Origin: a virus
Direction: 5' to 3' (one strand)
DNA length: 64,000 nucleotides
Virus record (IMG/VR): IMGVR_UViG_3300031951_000003
Span: 62,001-126,000 of that record
Positions 25,991 through 35,226 of this stretch are shown piece after piece. A program made the position numbers and the translations under genes. The first letter of the stretch is position 1; each line of letters starts with the position of its first letter. The notes beneath the pieces are model-generated. The model did not search any database. It was given only the letters and a program-made list of their open reading frames with translations, and was not told where the DNA came from.

Positions 25991-26805
25991 TGAAATATCT
26001 TGTTTTAGGCTCCGAAGGACAAATCGGAATGGAATTATGTAAATTCCTCAGAAACAAAGGGGAAACAGTAATAGAATTTGATAACGCTAAAATACCCAGT
26101 CAAGATTTAAGAATACCAAATATCATTGATGATTTGGTGATGGAATCTGATTTTGTGATGTTCTTGGCTTTTGATGTTGGTGGTTCAAGATATTTGAAAA
26201 AATATCAACACACATATGAATTTATTGAAAATAATACAAAGCTAACACTATACACTTTTGAAAGTTTGAAAAAACATAACAAACCTTTTATATTTGCATC
26301 ATCACAAATGGCAAATATGTCATATTCACCATATGGAGTTTGTAAAAGTTTAGGTGAGATTTTCTCAACTGCACTGAATGGAGTCACAGTCAAGTTTTGG
26401 AACGTGTATGGACCTGAACATGATTTGGAAAAATCACACGTTGTGACTGATTTCATATTAAAGGCTAAAAAAGGTCAAATTACAATGATGACCGATGGAA
26501 CAGAAGAAAGACAGTTTTTACATGCTGAGGATTGTTCAAATTGTTTGTATATTCTTTCACAAAAATATAATGAGATTGATAGGTCAAAAAACCTACACAT
26601 AACAAATTTTGAATGGAATACAATTTTAGAAGTTGCAAATATTATTCGTGAGACAATTCCTTGTGAAGTCATTCCTTCAACCGAAAAAGATTCTGTTCAA
26701 CTTAATAAAAAGAACGAACCCGACCCTTACATATTGAATTTTTGGAAACCTGAGATATCCTTGAAAGAGGGTATCAATAAAATTATAAATGAAATGACAA
26801 ATTAG
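25990..26805 (+). CDS. NAD-dependent sugar epimerase/dehydratase (SDR), divergent
   Basis: A 271-residue extended SDR. The Rossmann start VLGSEGQIGMELCKFL has the GxxGxxG spacing, followed by SSQMANMSYSPYGVCKSLGE with the YxxxK pair and FWNVYGPEH. A C-terminal FLHAEDCSNCLYIL is typical of nucleotide-sugar SDRs. It probably acts on a GDP- or dTDP-sugar with the adjacent epimerase. The exact reaction cannot be read from sequence. Confidence 0.82.
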   Translation: MKYLVLGSEGQIGMELCKFLRNKGETVIEFDNAKIPSQDLRIPNIIDDLVMESDFVMFLAFDVGGSRYLKKYQHTYEFIENNTKLTLYTFESLKKHNKPFIFASSQMANMSYSPYGVCKSLGEIFSTALNGVTVKFWNVYGPEHDLEKSHVVTDFILKAKKGQITMMTDGTEERQFLHAEDCSNCLYILSQKYNEIDRSKNLHITNFEWNTILEVANIIRETIPCEVIPSTEKDSVQLNKKNEPDPYILNFWKPEISLKEGINKIINEMTN

Positions 26806-26806
26806 T

Positions 26807-27907
26807 ATGAAACAAAAAAAAGTAGTTGTTTTAGGTGGTGGAGGATTCATAGGGGGGCATTTGGCTAAAAGATTAAAAGAAGAAGGATGTCACGTTAGAA
26901 TATGTGATATAAAAAAACATGAATACTTTTTCCAAGATGAAATATGTGATGAATTTATTTTGGGTGATTTGACTGACCCAAAGGTTGTGGAATTGGTAAT
27001 CGAAGAAGGTGTTGACGAAATTTATCAGTTAGCTGCAGATATGGGGGGTGCTTTGTATATTTTCACAGGAGAACACGATGCAGATGTAATGTATAACTCA
27101 GCAATGATTAATCTCAATGTTGCAAGAGAATGTGTTAAGAAAAAAGTAGGAAAGGTTTTTTACTCTTCTTCTGCTTGTATGTATCCCGAGCACAATCAAT
27201 TAGACCCCAACAATCCAAATTGTGAAGAATCTTCAGCATATCCTGCAAATCCAGATTCGGAATACGGATGGGAAAAGTTATTCTCAGAGAGAGTATTCCT
27301 TTCATTTCATAGAAACTATGGACTCAATGTTAGAATAGCAAGATTTCATAATATTTTTGGACCTCAAGGAACTTGGAAAGGGGGTAGAGAAAAATCACCC
27401 GCAGCGATGTGTAGAAAAGCTGCAGAATCAAAAGACGGTGATGAGATAGAGGTTTGGGGAGAGGGTAATCAAACCCGTTCATTTCTTTATGTAGACGAAT
27501 GTGTAGAAGCTGTGTTAAGATTAATGAAGTCTGACTTTACCGGACCTGTCAACATAGGAAGTGAAGAAATGGTTTCAATCAACGAATTAGCAATTCTAGC
27601 AATCAATATTTCAGGTAAGAAATTAAAAGTCAAAAATATTGCAGGTCGAGAGTTTGAAAAAAAATACGGTTTCAAGTGTCCGTTGGGTGTTAAGGGAAGA
27701 AACTCAGACAACAAGTTATATAGAGAAAAAATTGGATGGGAAGTTAGTCAACCTTTAGAAGTTGGTATAAGAAAAACATATCAATGGATTAAATCTCAGG
27801 TTGATGACTATGAGACACAAACCCCTTGGATATATGAAACACCTGACAATGGTAAAACAGTTTATAGAAGAGAAATAAACAATCCAATTAGAAAAAAAAT
27901 TAAATAA
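26807..27907 (+). CDS. GDP-mannose 3,5-epimerase-like SDR
   Basis: A 366-residue protein with VVLGGGGFIGGHLAKRL, YQLAADMGGALYIF (compare the family's AADMGG), FYSSSACMYPEHNQ, SEYGWEKLFSERV (YxxxK) and RFHNIFGPQGTWKGGREKSPAAMCRKA. These are close to GDP-mannose 3,5-epimerase, which converts GDP-D-mannose to GDP-L-galactose (or GDP-L-gulose). The product would be a close analogue of GDP-L-fucose for the GT10/GT11 enzymes upstream. Reaction inferred from family resemblance. Confidence 0.85.
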   Translation: MKQKKVVVLGGGGFIGGHLAKRLKEEGCHVRICDIKKHEYFFQDEICDEFILGDLTDPKVVELVIEEGVDEIYQLAADMGGALYIFTGEHDADVMYNSAMINLNVARECVKKKVGKVFYSSSACMYPEHNQLDPNNPNCEESSAYPANPDSEYGWEKLFSERVFLSFHRNYGLNVRIARFHNIFGPQGTWKGGREKSPAAMCRKAAESKDGDEIEVWGEGNQTRSFLYVDECVEAVLRLMKSDFTGPVNIGSEEMVSINELAILAINISGKKLKVKNIAGREFEKKYGFKCPLGVKGRNSDNKLYREKIGWEVSQPLEVGIRKTYQWIKSQVDDYETQTPWIYETPDNGKTVYRREINNPIRKKIK

Positions 27908-27908
27908 A

Positions 27909-28295
27909 ATGATAAATGTCCCTGTTAGTGTCGGAGAGTTAATTGATAAACTTTCCATCCTTCAAGTAAAAAAGACAAAAGTAAAAAATACAGAAAAACT
28001 TGAATACATCAAAAAGGAATTCGAGTTACTTTACAACTTGTCTTCAGAATATTTGAACGATATGACAATTGAAAATTTATACCACGATTTGGTAAACACA
28101 AACTCAAATCTGTGGGAAATTGAGGATAGACTCAGAGTTTTGGAACTTGAAAGTAAATTCGAGGGTGAGTTTATAGATTTGGCTAGAAAAGTGTATATCA
28201 CAAACGACAGAAGATTCGAATTGAAAAACGAAATCAATTCAATCACTTCATCTGAAATAAGAGAAGTAAAAGAATATGTGAACTACAAAAGATAA
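27909..28295 (+). CDS. DUF6165-like protein
   Basis: A 128-residue helical protein starting INVPVSVGELIDKLSILQVKK and containing NLWEIEDRLRVLE. This N-terminal VPVSxGELxDKLTIL and the central IEDxIR are the DUF6165 pattern, found beside glycosyltransferases in bacteria and phages. It is one base from the epimerase gene. Role unknown, perhaps an accessory of glycan assembly. Confidence 0.75.
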   Translation: MINVPVSVGELIDKLSILQVKKTKVKNTEKLEYIKKEFELLYNLSSEYLNDMTIENLYHDLVNTNSNLWEIEDRLRVLELESKFEGEFIDLARKVYITNDRRFELKNEINSITSSEIREVKEYVNYKR

Positions 28296-28311
28296 AAATT
28301 AAATTTATACA

Positions 28312-29046
28312 ATGGCAAAAACGACGAGAAAGTTGAGTGGAACGACCGCTCAGAGAGATGAGGCACAAATAAAAACAAAGAAAGACTTAATTTGTTCGAT
28401 AGTAAAAAAGAAAACCAAACAAAAATTTTTATCTGAAAATCAAAAAATATATTACGACACACTTTTAAATAATCAAATTACAATCTGTTCAGGACCAGCA
28501 GGTGTTGGTAAAAGTTATGTTGCAATGAAATGTGCAATAGACTTACTTTCTGACCCTCTAACTCCTTTCGAAAAGATTATCATCGTCAGACCGGCGGTGG
28601 AGGCAGAAGAAAAATTAGGTAGTTTACCTGGTGGCGTTGAAGAAAAGTTAGACCCATACATTTTTCCATCATACTATCTTTTGAATAAAATAATAGGTAA
28701 AGAGACGAGAGAAAAACTTAAGGAAGCTGAAGCTATTGAGGTCTTTGCATTAGCTTATATGAGAGGTATGAATATTGATAATTCAATACTCATTTTCGAA
28801 GAAGCTCAAAACTCAACTCCGAGTCAAATGAAATTATTATTGACAAGAATAGGATTCAATTCGAAATTTTTCATATCAGGGGATTTGGAACAATTTGACA
28901 GACATAAAGATAAAACACAAACAGGTTTATGGGACGTGATTAGAAGATTCGATGACATTGAAGATGTTGGCATTTTCGAATTCAAACCTTATGATGTAGT
29001 TAGAAATCCATTGATTTCGAAAATATTAAAAAAATACGAACAATGA
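28312..29046 (+). CDS. phoH: PhoH-like ATPase
   Basis: A 244-residue protein with Walker A CSGPAGVGKSYVAM, the PhoH-specific IIVRPAVEAEEKLGSLPGG, Walker B SILIFEEAQNSTPSQMK and a sensor segment FFISGDLEQFD. This is a PhoH-family RNA/DNA-dependent ATPase. The gene is frequent in large marine and flavobacterial phages; its role in infection is unsettled. It starts 16 bases after DUF6165 and overlaps the HAD-like gene by 4 bases. Confidence 0.93.
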   Translation: MAKTTRKLSGTTAQRDEAQIKTKKDLICSIVKKKTKQKFLSENQKIYYDTLLNNQITICSGPAGVGKSYVAMKCAIDLLSDPLTPFEKIIIVRPAVEAEEKLGSLPGGVEEKLDPYIFPSYYLLNKIIGKETREKLKEAEAIEVFALAYMRGMNIDNSILIFEEAQNSTPSQMKLLLTRIGFNSKFFISGDLEQFDRHKDKTQTGLWDVIRRFDDIEDVGIFEFKPYDVVRNPLISKILKKYEQ

Positions 29047-29636
29047 GAATTGGAATCGAAATAAATGGAGTTTTAAGAGACACCTTAAAAAAGATTCAAG
29101 AAGTTTATGAGAAGTGGTTTATAGAAAATCGTTTCGATGATGACGAAGAACCTAAAGGTGAAGTTTTTTCAGAATTGAATTCCTTAGAAATTATGAAACA
29201 TCTTAAATTTAAAGATGAAGATGAATTATATAATTTCTTATACAAAGAGTATACTATGGAAATATTCGGTCATGCCGGTTCTAAGGAATATAACGGTATG
29301 AATGATTTTAATGATTTTTATTTGGACATGAGAGAAGAACATGATATTATTGTTGTTTCTGACGAAATAGGAAAATCGAAACCAGCTTCTTTATTTTTTC
29401 TATCCAAGTTCGGATGTCTTACAGAAAACGTCAAATTTTATAGTGAATCTACAATAAATTATCTTTGGGACAGCGTAGACGTTTTACTTACTGCAAATCC
29501 AAACCTATTATTAAATCATCCTTCTAATGTGGAAGTCATTAAATATGAAACGTCATACAATAAGGATATAAATACAAACCATTCAATTCAGTCGATAGGA
29601 GAATTGAAATCAAAATTGAACAAACTTTATGATTAG
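29043..29636 (+). CDS. HAD-like protein with degenerate catalytic motif
   Basis: A 197-residue protein with the shape of phage 5'-nucleotidase/HAD proteins: an N-terminal GIEINGVLRDT strand, a helical cap, then IIVVSDEIGKSKPASLFFLSKFG with the conserved Ser/Asp and Lys. The HAD nucleophile motif DxDG is here ExNG (positions 5 to 8), so the usual aspartate is replaced and catalysis is doubtful. It may be a binding or regulatory remnant. Confidence 0.65.
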   Translation: MRIGIEINGVLRDTLKKIQEVYEKWFIENRFDDDEEPKGEVFSELNSLEIMKHLKFKDEDELYNFLYKEYTMEIFGHAGSKEYNGMNDFNDFYLDMREEHDIIVVSDEIGKSKPASLFFLSKFGCLTENVKFYSESTINYLWDSVDVLLTANPNLLLNHPSNVEVIKYETSYNKDINTNHSIQSIGELKSKLNKLYD

Positions 29637-29910
29637 TGTTTTAGGTGAAACTTATTATATCGATTTGGATAAAGTCGAAAATTATTTAGACATGTCCAAT
29701 GATGAAAACTACGAGCCACTTTCAGGAACATCTGAAATGAGAATAAATGTTATTAAATTTGAACTCATAAAATTATTATTAGAAACTGTTCTATCAGAAC
29801 AGGAACCTCTCGAAGATAAGTTAGGTTTAAACAATCCGAAGAACGTTAGTATACCGTTCAAATTGGCATTTAATACCTTACTAAACAAAAAATTAATAAA
29901 TCATTATTGA
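29629..29910 (+). CDS. Hypothetical protein
   Basis: A 93-residue acidic protein. It begins ISVLGETYYIDLDKVENYLDM and contains a Leu-rich amphipathic helix (FELIKLLLETVL). It overlaps the HAD-like gene by 8 bases and is 1 base from the following transferase gene, so it is cotranscribed. I do not recognise it. Confidence 0.6.
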   Translation: MISVLGETYYIDLDKVENYLDMSNDENYEPLSGTSEMRINVIKFELIKLLLETVLSEQEPLEDKLGLNNPKNVSIPFKLAFNTLLNKKLINHY

Positions 29911-29911
29911 T

Positions 29912-30961
29912 ATGCAGGCACCAGTAAAAGAAAAATTAGAAATTTCAATCAAAAATTTGGAAGACAAAAAAGCCAGAATTTATTTTTTGGTTCAAGATAC
30001 CAAAAACAACGCTAAAGCTTCTGTTAGATTTATCTATCAAGTTGCAAAAACCCTTTTGGATAATGGATTCAATCCAATCATTTTACATGAAAAGAAAGAT
30101 TACTTAGGTGTAAATTGGATGGGTGAGGAATACATGAAGATTCCTCATAAAACAATTGAAGGTGAGAATTTAGAAATTTCTCCCGAAGACTTTTTGGTAA
30201 TCCCCGAGATATTTGGATACGTTATGGAGCAAGTTAAACAATTGCCATGTGCTAAAATTGTTATAACTCAACAATATGCTCACATGTTAGAAACTCTCAA
30301 TCCAGGTCAATCGTGGTCACAGTTTGGATTTTACAAATGTATAACTACCAATTTCAAACAAAAAGAATATATCGAGAAGGTAATGAGACAATCCTCAATT
30401 GATGTTTTGAAACCTTATATAAATGATAAGTTCCAACCAAAAAATTTACCACCAATGCCGATTATTGGTATTCACACCAAAGAACAATCTGATGCGGTGA
30501 ACATAATCAAAACTTTTTATCTCAGGTTTCCACAATATAGATGGTTTACCTTCCGAGACTTAAGAGGGTTGTCGGAAACAGAATTTGCAAACTCTTTGAA
30601 AGAATGTTTTGTCAGCGTTTGGATTGACGATAAGAGTGGATTTGGAACATTTCCTTTAGAATCCATGAAATGTGGTGTTCCTTGTATTGGCAAAATTCCA
30701 GATTTGATGCCCGATTGGATGAACGAAGACAATGGGATATGGATTACAGACCAAACATTATTCCCTGATGTATTAGCAGATTTTGTTCAAAATTGGTTGG
30801 AGGATAACATCAAACCTGAACTTTACGAACAATTTCAAAAAACAGCAGAAACTTTCTCAAATAAACAAGAGTTTGAAGAGAACGCAGTTGAACTATTTCA
30901 ATCGTATCTAACCACAAGAGCAAACTCATTTAAAGAACAAATGTCAAAAACAGAAAACTAA
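29912..30961 (+). CDS. GT-B type glycosyltransferase-like protein
   Basis: A 349-residue protein. ARIYFLVQDTKNNAKASVRFIYQVAKTLLDNG is a GT-B N-terminal strand and helix. The C-terminal half has PIIGIHTKEQSDAVNIIKTF, FVSVWIDDKSGFGTFPLESMKCGVPCIGKIPDLMPDW, which matches the group 1 donor site where a Glu follows a Gly-rich loop (GTFPLESMKCGVP). It is a likely GT4-like enzyme. Sugar unknown. Confidence 0.8.
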   Translation: MQAPVKEKLEISIKNLEDKKARIYFLVQDTKNNAKASVRFIYQVAKTLLDNGFNPIILHEKKDYLGVNWMGEEYMKIPHKTIEGENLEISPEDFLVIPEIFGYVMEQVKQLPCAKIVITQQYAHMLETLNPGQSWSQFGFYKCITTNFKQKEYIEKVMRQSSIDVLKPYINDKFQPKNLPPMPIIGIHTKEQSDAVNIIKTFYLRFPQYRWFTFRDLRGLSETEFANSLKECFVSVWIDDKSGFGTFPLESMKCGVPCIGKIPDLMPDWMNEDNGIWITDQTLFPDVLADFVQNWLEDNIKPELYEQFQKTAETFSNKQEFEENAVELFQSYLTTRANSFKEQMSKTEN

Positions 30962-30962
30962 T

Positions 30963-31769
30963 ATGGAAAACAAATTTTCAGTATCTGTAATATTACCTAT
31001 CAAATCTTCTAAAGCAAAAGACTTTGAAGAGTATTTTAATAAAGCAATCAATTCAATCAAAAATCAGTCTGTAGAGCTAGAGGAAATTCTAATCGTTCAT
31101 TCAATTGAAGAATCACTTCAAGAATTTTTGAAAAGTTATAATTTCGAAAATCTGAATGTAAAATTATTAGAGTGGAGTCAAAAACCTAATTACTGTTCTC
31201 AAGTCAACTTCGGAATTAAAAATGCGAAAGCAACTTGGATTTCTCTTTTTGAATTTGATGATGAATACTCAAATATTTGGTTCAAAAATGTAAAGAAATA
31301 CGCTGAATCATATCCTGATGTTCAGATGTTCTTACCAGTAGTTGTCGAAGTGGACGAAAAAGGGACCTTCGCTGGTTTCACAAATGAAGCAACGTTTGCG
31401 GCAAACTTTACACAAGAAATGGGATTCTTGACAAATGACACACTTCAAGATTATCAGAACTTCCAAACCGCAGGGTCAGTATTCAAAAAATCTTTGATTG
31501 ATGATTTTGGTGGTTTCAAACCCTCAATCAAACTCACTTTTATTTATGAGTTCCTTTTGAGACTTACGTATAATTCAGTTTCTATTATGACTATACCCAA
31601 ACTTGGTTACAAACACGTTAACCTTAGAGAGGGTTCAATATTTTGGAATTACAAAAATGGTGATTCGAAAATGTTAGAAGATGAAGTTAAGTTTTGGCTA
31701 CAGACAGCCAAGAAAGAATATTTCTTTACTGACGACAGAGTCATAAAATATGAATCACCAAATGCGTAA
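30963..31769 (+). CDS. Glycosyltransferase family 2-like
   Basis: A 268-residue protein with SVSVILPIKSSKAKDFEEYFNKAINSIKNQS at the start, a middle YCSQVNFGIKNAKATWISLFEFDDEYS whose FEFDDE is the probable DxD region, and AGSVFKKSLIDDFGGF on the acceptor side. GT-A fold, inverting by family. The stop shares one base with the ATG of the sigma factor gene, so both are expressed together at the end of the island. Confidence 0.85.
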   Translation: MENKFSVSVILPIKSSKAKDFEEYFNKAINSIKNQSVELEEILIVHSIEESLQEFLKSYNFENLNVKLLEWSQKPNYCSQVNFGIKNAKATWISLFEFDDEYSNIWFKNVKKYAESYPDVQMFLPVVVEVDEKGTFAGFTNEATFAANFTQEMGFLTNDTLQDYQNFQTAGSVFKKSLIDDFGGFKPSIKLTFIYEFLLRLTYNSVSIMTIPKLGYKHVNLREGSIFWNYKNGDSKMLEDEVKFWLQTAKKEYFFTDDRVIKYESPNA

Positions 31770-32515
31770 TGCAAGAAACCCTCTCCGCTTTAACAGAAGA
31801 TATATCATCGAAAAAAAGGGGTAGGAAAGCAGTTAAAGAAAATTATTTTGACGTAAGGGAAGAGACTGCGGTAAGAAACTTTTTGTTAGCCGAATCTTCA
31901 GAAGAAAAAAATAAAATCTATAACGAATTCCTAAGAGCTCCTTTGGATAAGATGATATCATCTATTATCCGAAGATACAAATTGTATCGTAAAGATATGG
32001 ATTTCATTGAAATACACACTGACACTCATTCTTTCCTGATGACAAAGGTGGATAAATTCAAACCCTCTAAAAACAAAAAAGCTTATTCTTATTTCGGCAC
32101 TATTTGTAAGAATTATTTGATGGGTCAAATAATTAAAGACCAAAAAGAGACGAACAGAAAAATATCTTATGAGGATATATCCTCAATGATTGAAGAGCGT
32201 CCAGATATGATTTACACAATTGATGATGACGTTTTGGAAACAGATGTATTGATTGTAGAATATCTCAAAGAATTGAAGGATTTTATTGAGGTAGAAAACT
32301 TGAATGAAAATGAAAAAAAGTTGGGTTATGCACTCATAGACTTGTTTGACAACTACGAAAGTATTTTCTCCGGCGCAGATAACAATAAATTCAATAAAAA
32401 TGTAATCTTATTGTCATTGAGAGAGATGACAAATCTAAGCACCAAAGAAATCAGAAGTTCAATCAAAAGATTCAAAAAGTTATACTTGGTTATTCAACAT
32501 AAATTAAAAAATTAA
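31769..32515 (+). CDS. Late sigma factor, T4 gp55-like
   Basis: A 248-residue protein. Residues 60 to 140 hold a sigma region 2-like block (MISSIIRRYKLYRKD, HTDTHSFLMTKVDKFKP, KAYSYFGTICKNYLMGQI), the part that binds core polymerase and melts the -10 element. A C-terminal basic helix follows (LREMTNLSTKEIRSSIKRFKKLY). Overall size is near that of T4 gp55 with extra N- and C-terminal residues. It probably directs host RNA polymerase to the TATTTAT elements that precede the virion genes, one of which lies just downstream. Confidence 0.82.
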   Translation: MQETLSALTEDISSKKRGRKAVKENYFDVREETAVRNFLLAESSEEKNKIYNEFLRAPLDKMISSIIRRYKLYRKDMDFIEIHTDTHSFLMTKVDKFKPSKNKKAYSYFGTICKNYLMGQIIKDQKETNRKISYEDISSMIEERPDMIYTIDDDVLETDVLIVEYLKELKDFIEVENLNENEKKLGYALIDLFDNYESIFSGADNNKFNKNVILLSLREMTNLSTKEIRSSIKRFKKLYLVIQHKLKN

Positions 32516-32522
32516 TGAAAAA

Positions 32523-32530
32523 GTATTTAT
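32523..32530 (+). promoter_or_regulatory. Late-type element GTATTTAT, 4 bases from ATG
   Basis: GTATTTAT lies directly after the sigma-factor stop and ends 4 bases before the ATG at 32535. It is the likely head promoter of the baseplate cluster, with a leaderless first gene. Confidence 0.65.
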
Positions 32531-32534
32531 TGAT

Positions 32535-32900
32535 ATGCCAAGACCACAAAGAAAAGAAATTAATTTCACTAAGGACTCCATCCTTGCCTTGATGCAAGAG
32601 ATATACAACGAACTTGTAGAACAAAGACAAACCGCTATTCGTATCCAAAATAAAATGTTGTCAATGTTAAAGGACCCTGAAGACATGACAACCATAGGTC
32701 CCGTTATAGAGAAACAACAAAAAATTGTAAACGATTGTGTTGAGAAAAAAATAAGTCTTTCGAAACTACAGTCTAGTATTTGGGAAAAATCCAATAATTC
32801 ACAGGAAAGCTTCTCAATGGCTGATTTGGATGACGACCTACTTCAAAATCTCATTGAAAAGGATGTTTCTAATGACGAGGGAACATACAAAATGAGATAA
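32535..32900 (+). CDS. Hypothetical virion-cluster protein
   Basis: A 121-residue mainly helical protein starting PRPQRKEINFTKDSILALMQEIYNEL with heptad-like spacing. No enzyme motif. It opens the plus-strand structural cluster, ends one base before the 703-residue gene and is under a late-type element. Assembly or baseplate accessory role is inferred. Confidence 0.65.
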   Translation: MPRPQRKEINFTKDSILALMQEIYNELVEQRQTAIRIQNKMLSMLKDPEDMTTIGPVIEKQQKIVNDCVEKKISLSKLQSSIWEKSNNSQESFSMADLDDDLLQNLIEKDVSNDEGTYKMR

Positions 32901-32901
32901 G

Positions 32902-35013
32902 ATGCAAGCTAACAATGTCATAGATTTAACAAGTGGGGAACAAAGAGTAAACTCAAGAATAAGCGCTCTCAAGGCCGCGGTGGAAACTCTTAAAGCTGAA
33001 AAAGATTTATCAAAGTCAGTTGCGAACTCATTTGCCGAATCAAAAAATTTTACAACAAGTCAACTCGATAAAGTAAAAGATTTACAAAAAAGGTATCAAA
33101 GAAATCCCCCTAATTCGTTAGACCAATTAATAGGATACATCTTTCAAACTAAAGGACAAGGTTCTGAAACATTAAAATATCTAAGAAAAAAACTTTTAGA
33201 GGTAGCTACTACCTTAGAGCCAAAAGCCGCCGCAATTCTCAAAGAAGAATCTATAAAAGCTTTAGGTTGTTCACAAGAACAAACCTATAAAGGTGTATCA
33301 CCTTCTTTACTTCAACTTCAACCACTCTCAACAATTCCTCAGGGACCTAATGATGGATTCCTTTACATACCCGTGCAATCAATCGATTTTTTAGAAAATT
33401 TAAAAAATGCACCCGATACTAAGATAGGAAAAGTTTATTACGAAAAACCAGAGCCATCCGCTGACCCAAAATTTAAACCATTTGGTGGGATTGATTATTA
33501 TCCAATGAATAAACAACTCTATCAACTCATGGAACCTTCAAATAGTGGTAGAAGTTTATCTCAAATCTTGGGAAAAAATTACCAAGGAAAATCAGGACAG
33601 AATTTATTTGATGTTCAATATACCACAACAAATGGATTGGGTATTACTGGTAACTTTTATCGTGTTGCGTTAATTGATAGGGAAAATAATGCTGGGTTAA
33701 CCTCTAACAAGGTTGGTGAATTTATCTCGGACTACTATAGCACAATAACCATAAATGACCCAGTGGATATTGGTGCACAGCTTGTTAACATAATTTCAGG
33801 TGCAATTGATATTGAAGCCAAAACAGGGTCAGGGCAAATCGATAATCAATCAAGATATGGAATCATATTACAGAGGATTTTGGGATTATGTTTTGATAAC
33901 AGAAGGGAGATTGATGTCAGTGGAATTGCAAAGATAGCCGAATTAGATGGGGTTGATGAAAGCTTTTTTGAATTCAATGAGATTGATTTAAGAAATATTG
34001 ATATACAAATTTCAAACATCAAAAATGGTGTGATGGAATTTGAAGACTGTGATAATATCAAACTCCCAGTAGACGCTACAAATTTAGTTGACCAATTAAT
34101 TGCTTTTAGGGATTTAACTGGTGCCACAGTAGAAGAAAAAGTTGGTGTTTTGGAACAAATTCTAGATTCAATAGTAGAAAATCCTGAATGGAAAGTTTAT
34201 GGAATCAATAATTTGAATTTGGATGTTTCTGTGAACAACAAAATTCTGAAAACTTTGCCATTAGCGGTTGTGGCAAATATTCTATCGCCAAAGGTTCTTT
34301 TACCAATATTCTCTGTGATGGCCATAACACAATCGGCTGCAACATTTACCTATAACCAAGCAGTTACAAGTGCCAACACTTACATAAATTCCGCGAATAC
34401 AATAATCAATTCAGGAAACACCATGGCTACTGAAATTGGTCGAGAGGGTAGTAACATCATCACAAGTGGAACTGATTTTACAAAAAAATGGAAACAATTT
34501 ATGATTTCCATGGTCACCAAAATCAATGCTGAATTTCTGAAAACACTTTATGATATTTTGAAAAGGGACATATTGAATTTAATTAGTATCATAATAAAAG
34601 ATGTCGAAAATTCCAAAAGATTAAAAAACTATGCAATCATACTTAGATTAATTGAACTTGTATTAATAGTATCTCAATTAGTAAATGATTTTGCAAGGTG
34701 TAAAGATTTGACAAAAAATATTTTATTACTATTGAACTCAATCAATGGAATTTCTAATAATGCAATCCCTTTGGCATTGTTACCCGCAGCAGCAATATTA
34801 CCAGGTTTTTCACCTCAAAGAGCAAACATTAACTTTTTGGAAAAATTACAGGCCTTGGGAATACCCACAGGTGTATTACCCGATGGCTCCCCCAATTTAA
34901 TGAATTTGTATAATTTACTAACCAATAGAGCAATTGACGAGGAAAGAGCAGCAAACGAAAAAGTGGAAATCGTATTAACAAGCCCAATTAGTGGAGTCGG
35001 AAAAGCAATATAA
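32902..35013 (+). CDS. Large baseplate or tail-associated protein
   Basis: A 703-residue protein. Residues 1 to 100 are helical and charged; the middle is acidic with FFEFNEIDLRNIDIQ and VYGINNLNLDVSVN; residues 455 to 620 hold hydrophobic helices (LPLAVVANILSPKVLLPIFSVMAITQSAATF, VTSANTYINSANTIINSGNT). The C-terminal GFSPQRANINFLEKLQALGIPTGVLPDG is a distinct motif. I do not recognise the family. Its place before the gp5-like OB-fold gene suggests a baseplate hub or wedge component. Confidence 0.65.
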   Translation: MQANNVIDLTSGEQRVNSRISALKAAVETLKAEKDLSKSVANSFAESKNFTTSQLDKVKDLQKRYQRNPPNSLDQLIGYIFQTKGQGSETLKYLRKKLLEVATTLEPKAAAILKEESIKALGCSQEQTYKGVSPSLLQLQPLSTIPQGPNDGFLYIPVQSIDFLENLKNAPDTKIGKVYYEKPEPSADPKFKPFGGIDYYPMNKQLYQLMEPSNSGRSLSQILGKNYQGKSGQNLFDVQYTTTNGLGITGNFYRVALIDRENNAGLTSNKVGEFISDYYSTITINDPVDIGAQLVNIISGAIDIEAKTGSGQIDNQSRYGIILQRILGLCFDNRREIDVSGIAKIAELDGVDESFFEFNEIDLRNIDIQISNIKNGVMEFEDCDNIKLPVDATNLVDQLIAFRDLTGATVEEKVGVLEQILDSIVENPEWKVYGINNLNLDVSVNNKILKTLPLAVVANILSPKVLLPIFSVMAITQSAATFTYNQAVTSANTYINSANTIINSGNTMATEIGREGSNIITSGTDFTKKWKQFMISMVTKINAEFLKTLYDILKRDILNLISIIIKDVENSKRLKNYAIILRLIELVLIVSQLVNDFARCKDLTKNILLLLNSINGISNNAIPLALLPAAAILPGFSPQRANINFLEKLQALGIPTGVLPDGSPNLMNLYNLLTNRAIDEERAANEKVEIVLTSPISGVGKAI

Positions 35014-35016
35014 TTT

Positions 35017-35226
35017 ATGACAAAAGAACAACTTGACGAAATTGTAAAAGAACAACCAAATCTGAATAATTTACCAAACAACTTATTGGTCAAATACATG
35101 GATTTATTGACAGATGATTTCGAATCAACAAAGAAAAATATTATCGCAGGGACGATTTATTTAGATAAAGTTGAAATGTTATATAATAATATTTTGAAAA
35201 TTTACAACGATAGAGGAAATGGATAA
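35017..35226 (+). CDS. Small hypothetical protein
   Basis: A 69-residue acidic helical protein between two probable baseplate genes; its stop overlaps the next ATG by 8 bases, so it is translationally coupled to it. No motif recognised; it could be an assembly chaperone of the OB-fold protein. Confidence 0.6.
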   Translation: MTKEQLDEIVKEQPNLNNLPNNLLVKYMDLLTDDFESTKKNIIAGTIYLDKVEMLYNNILKIYNDRGNG

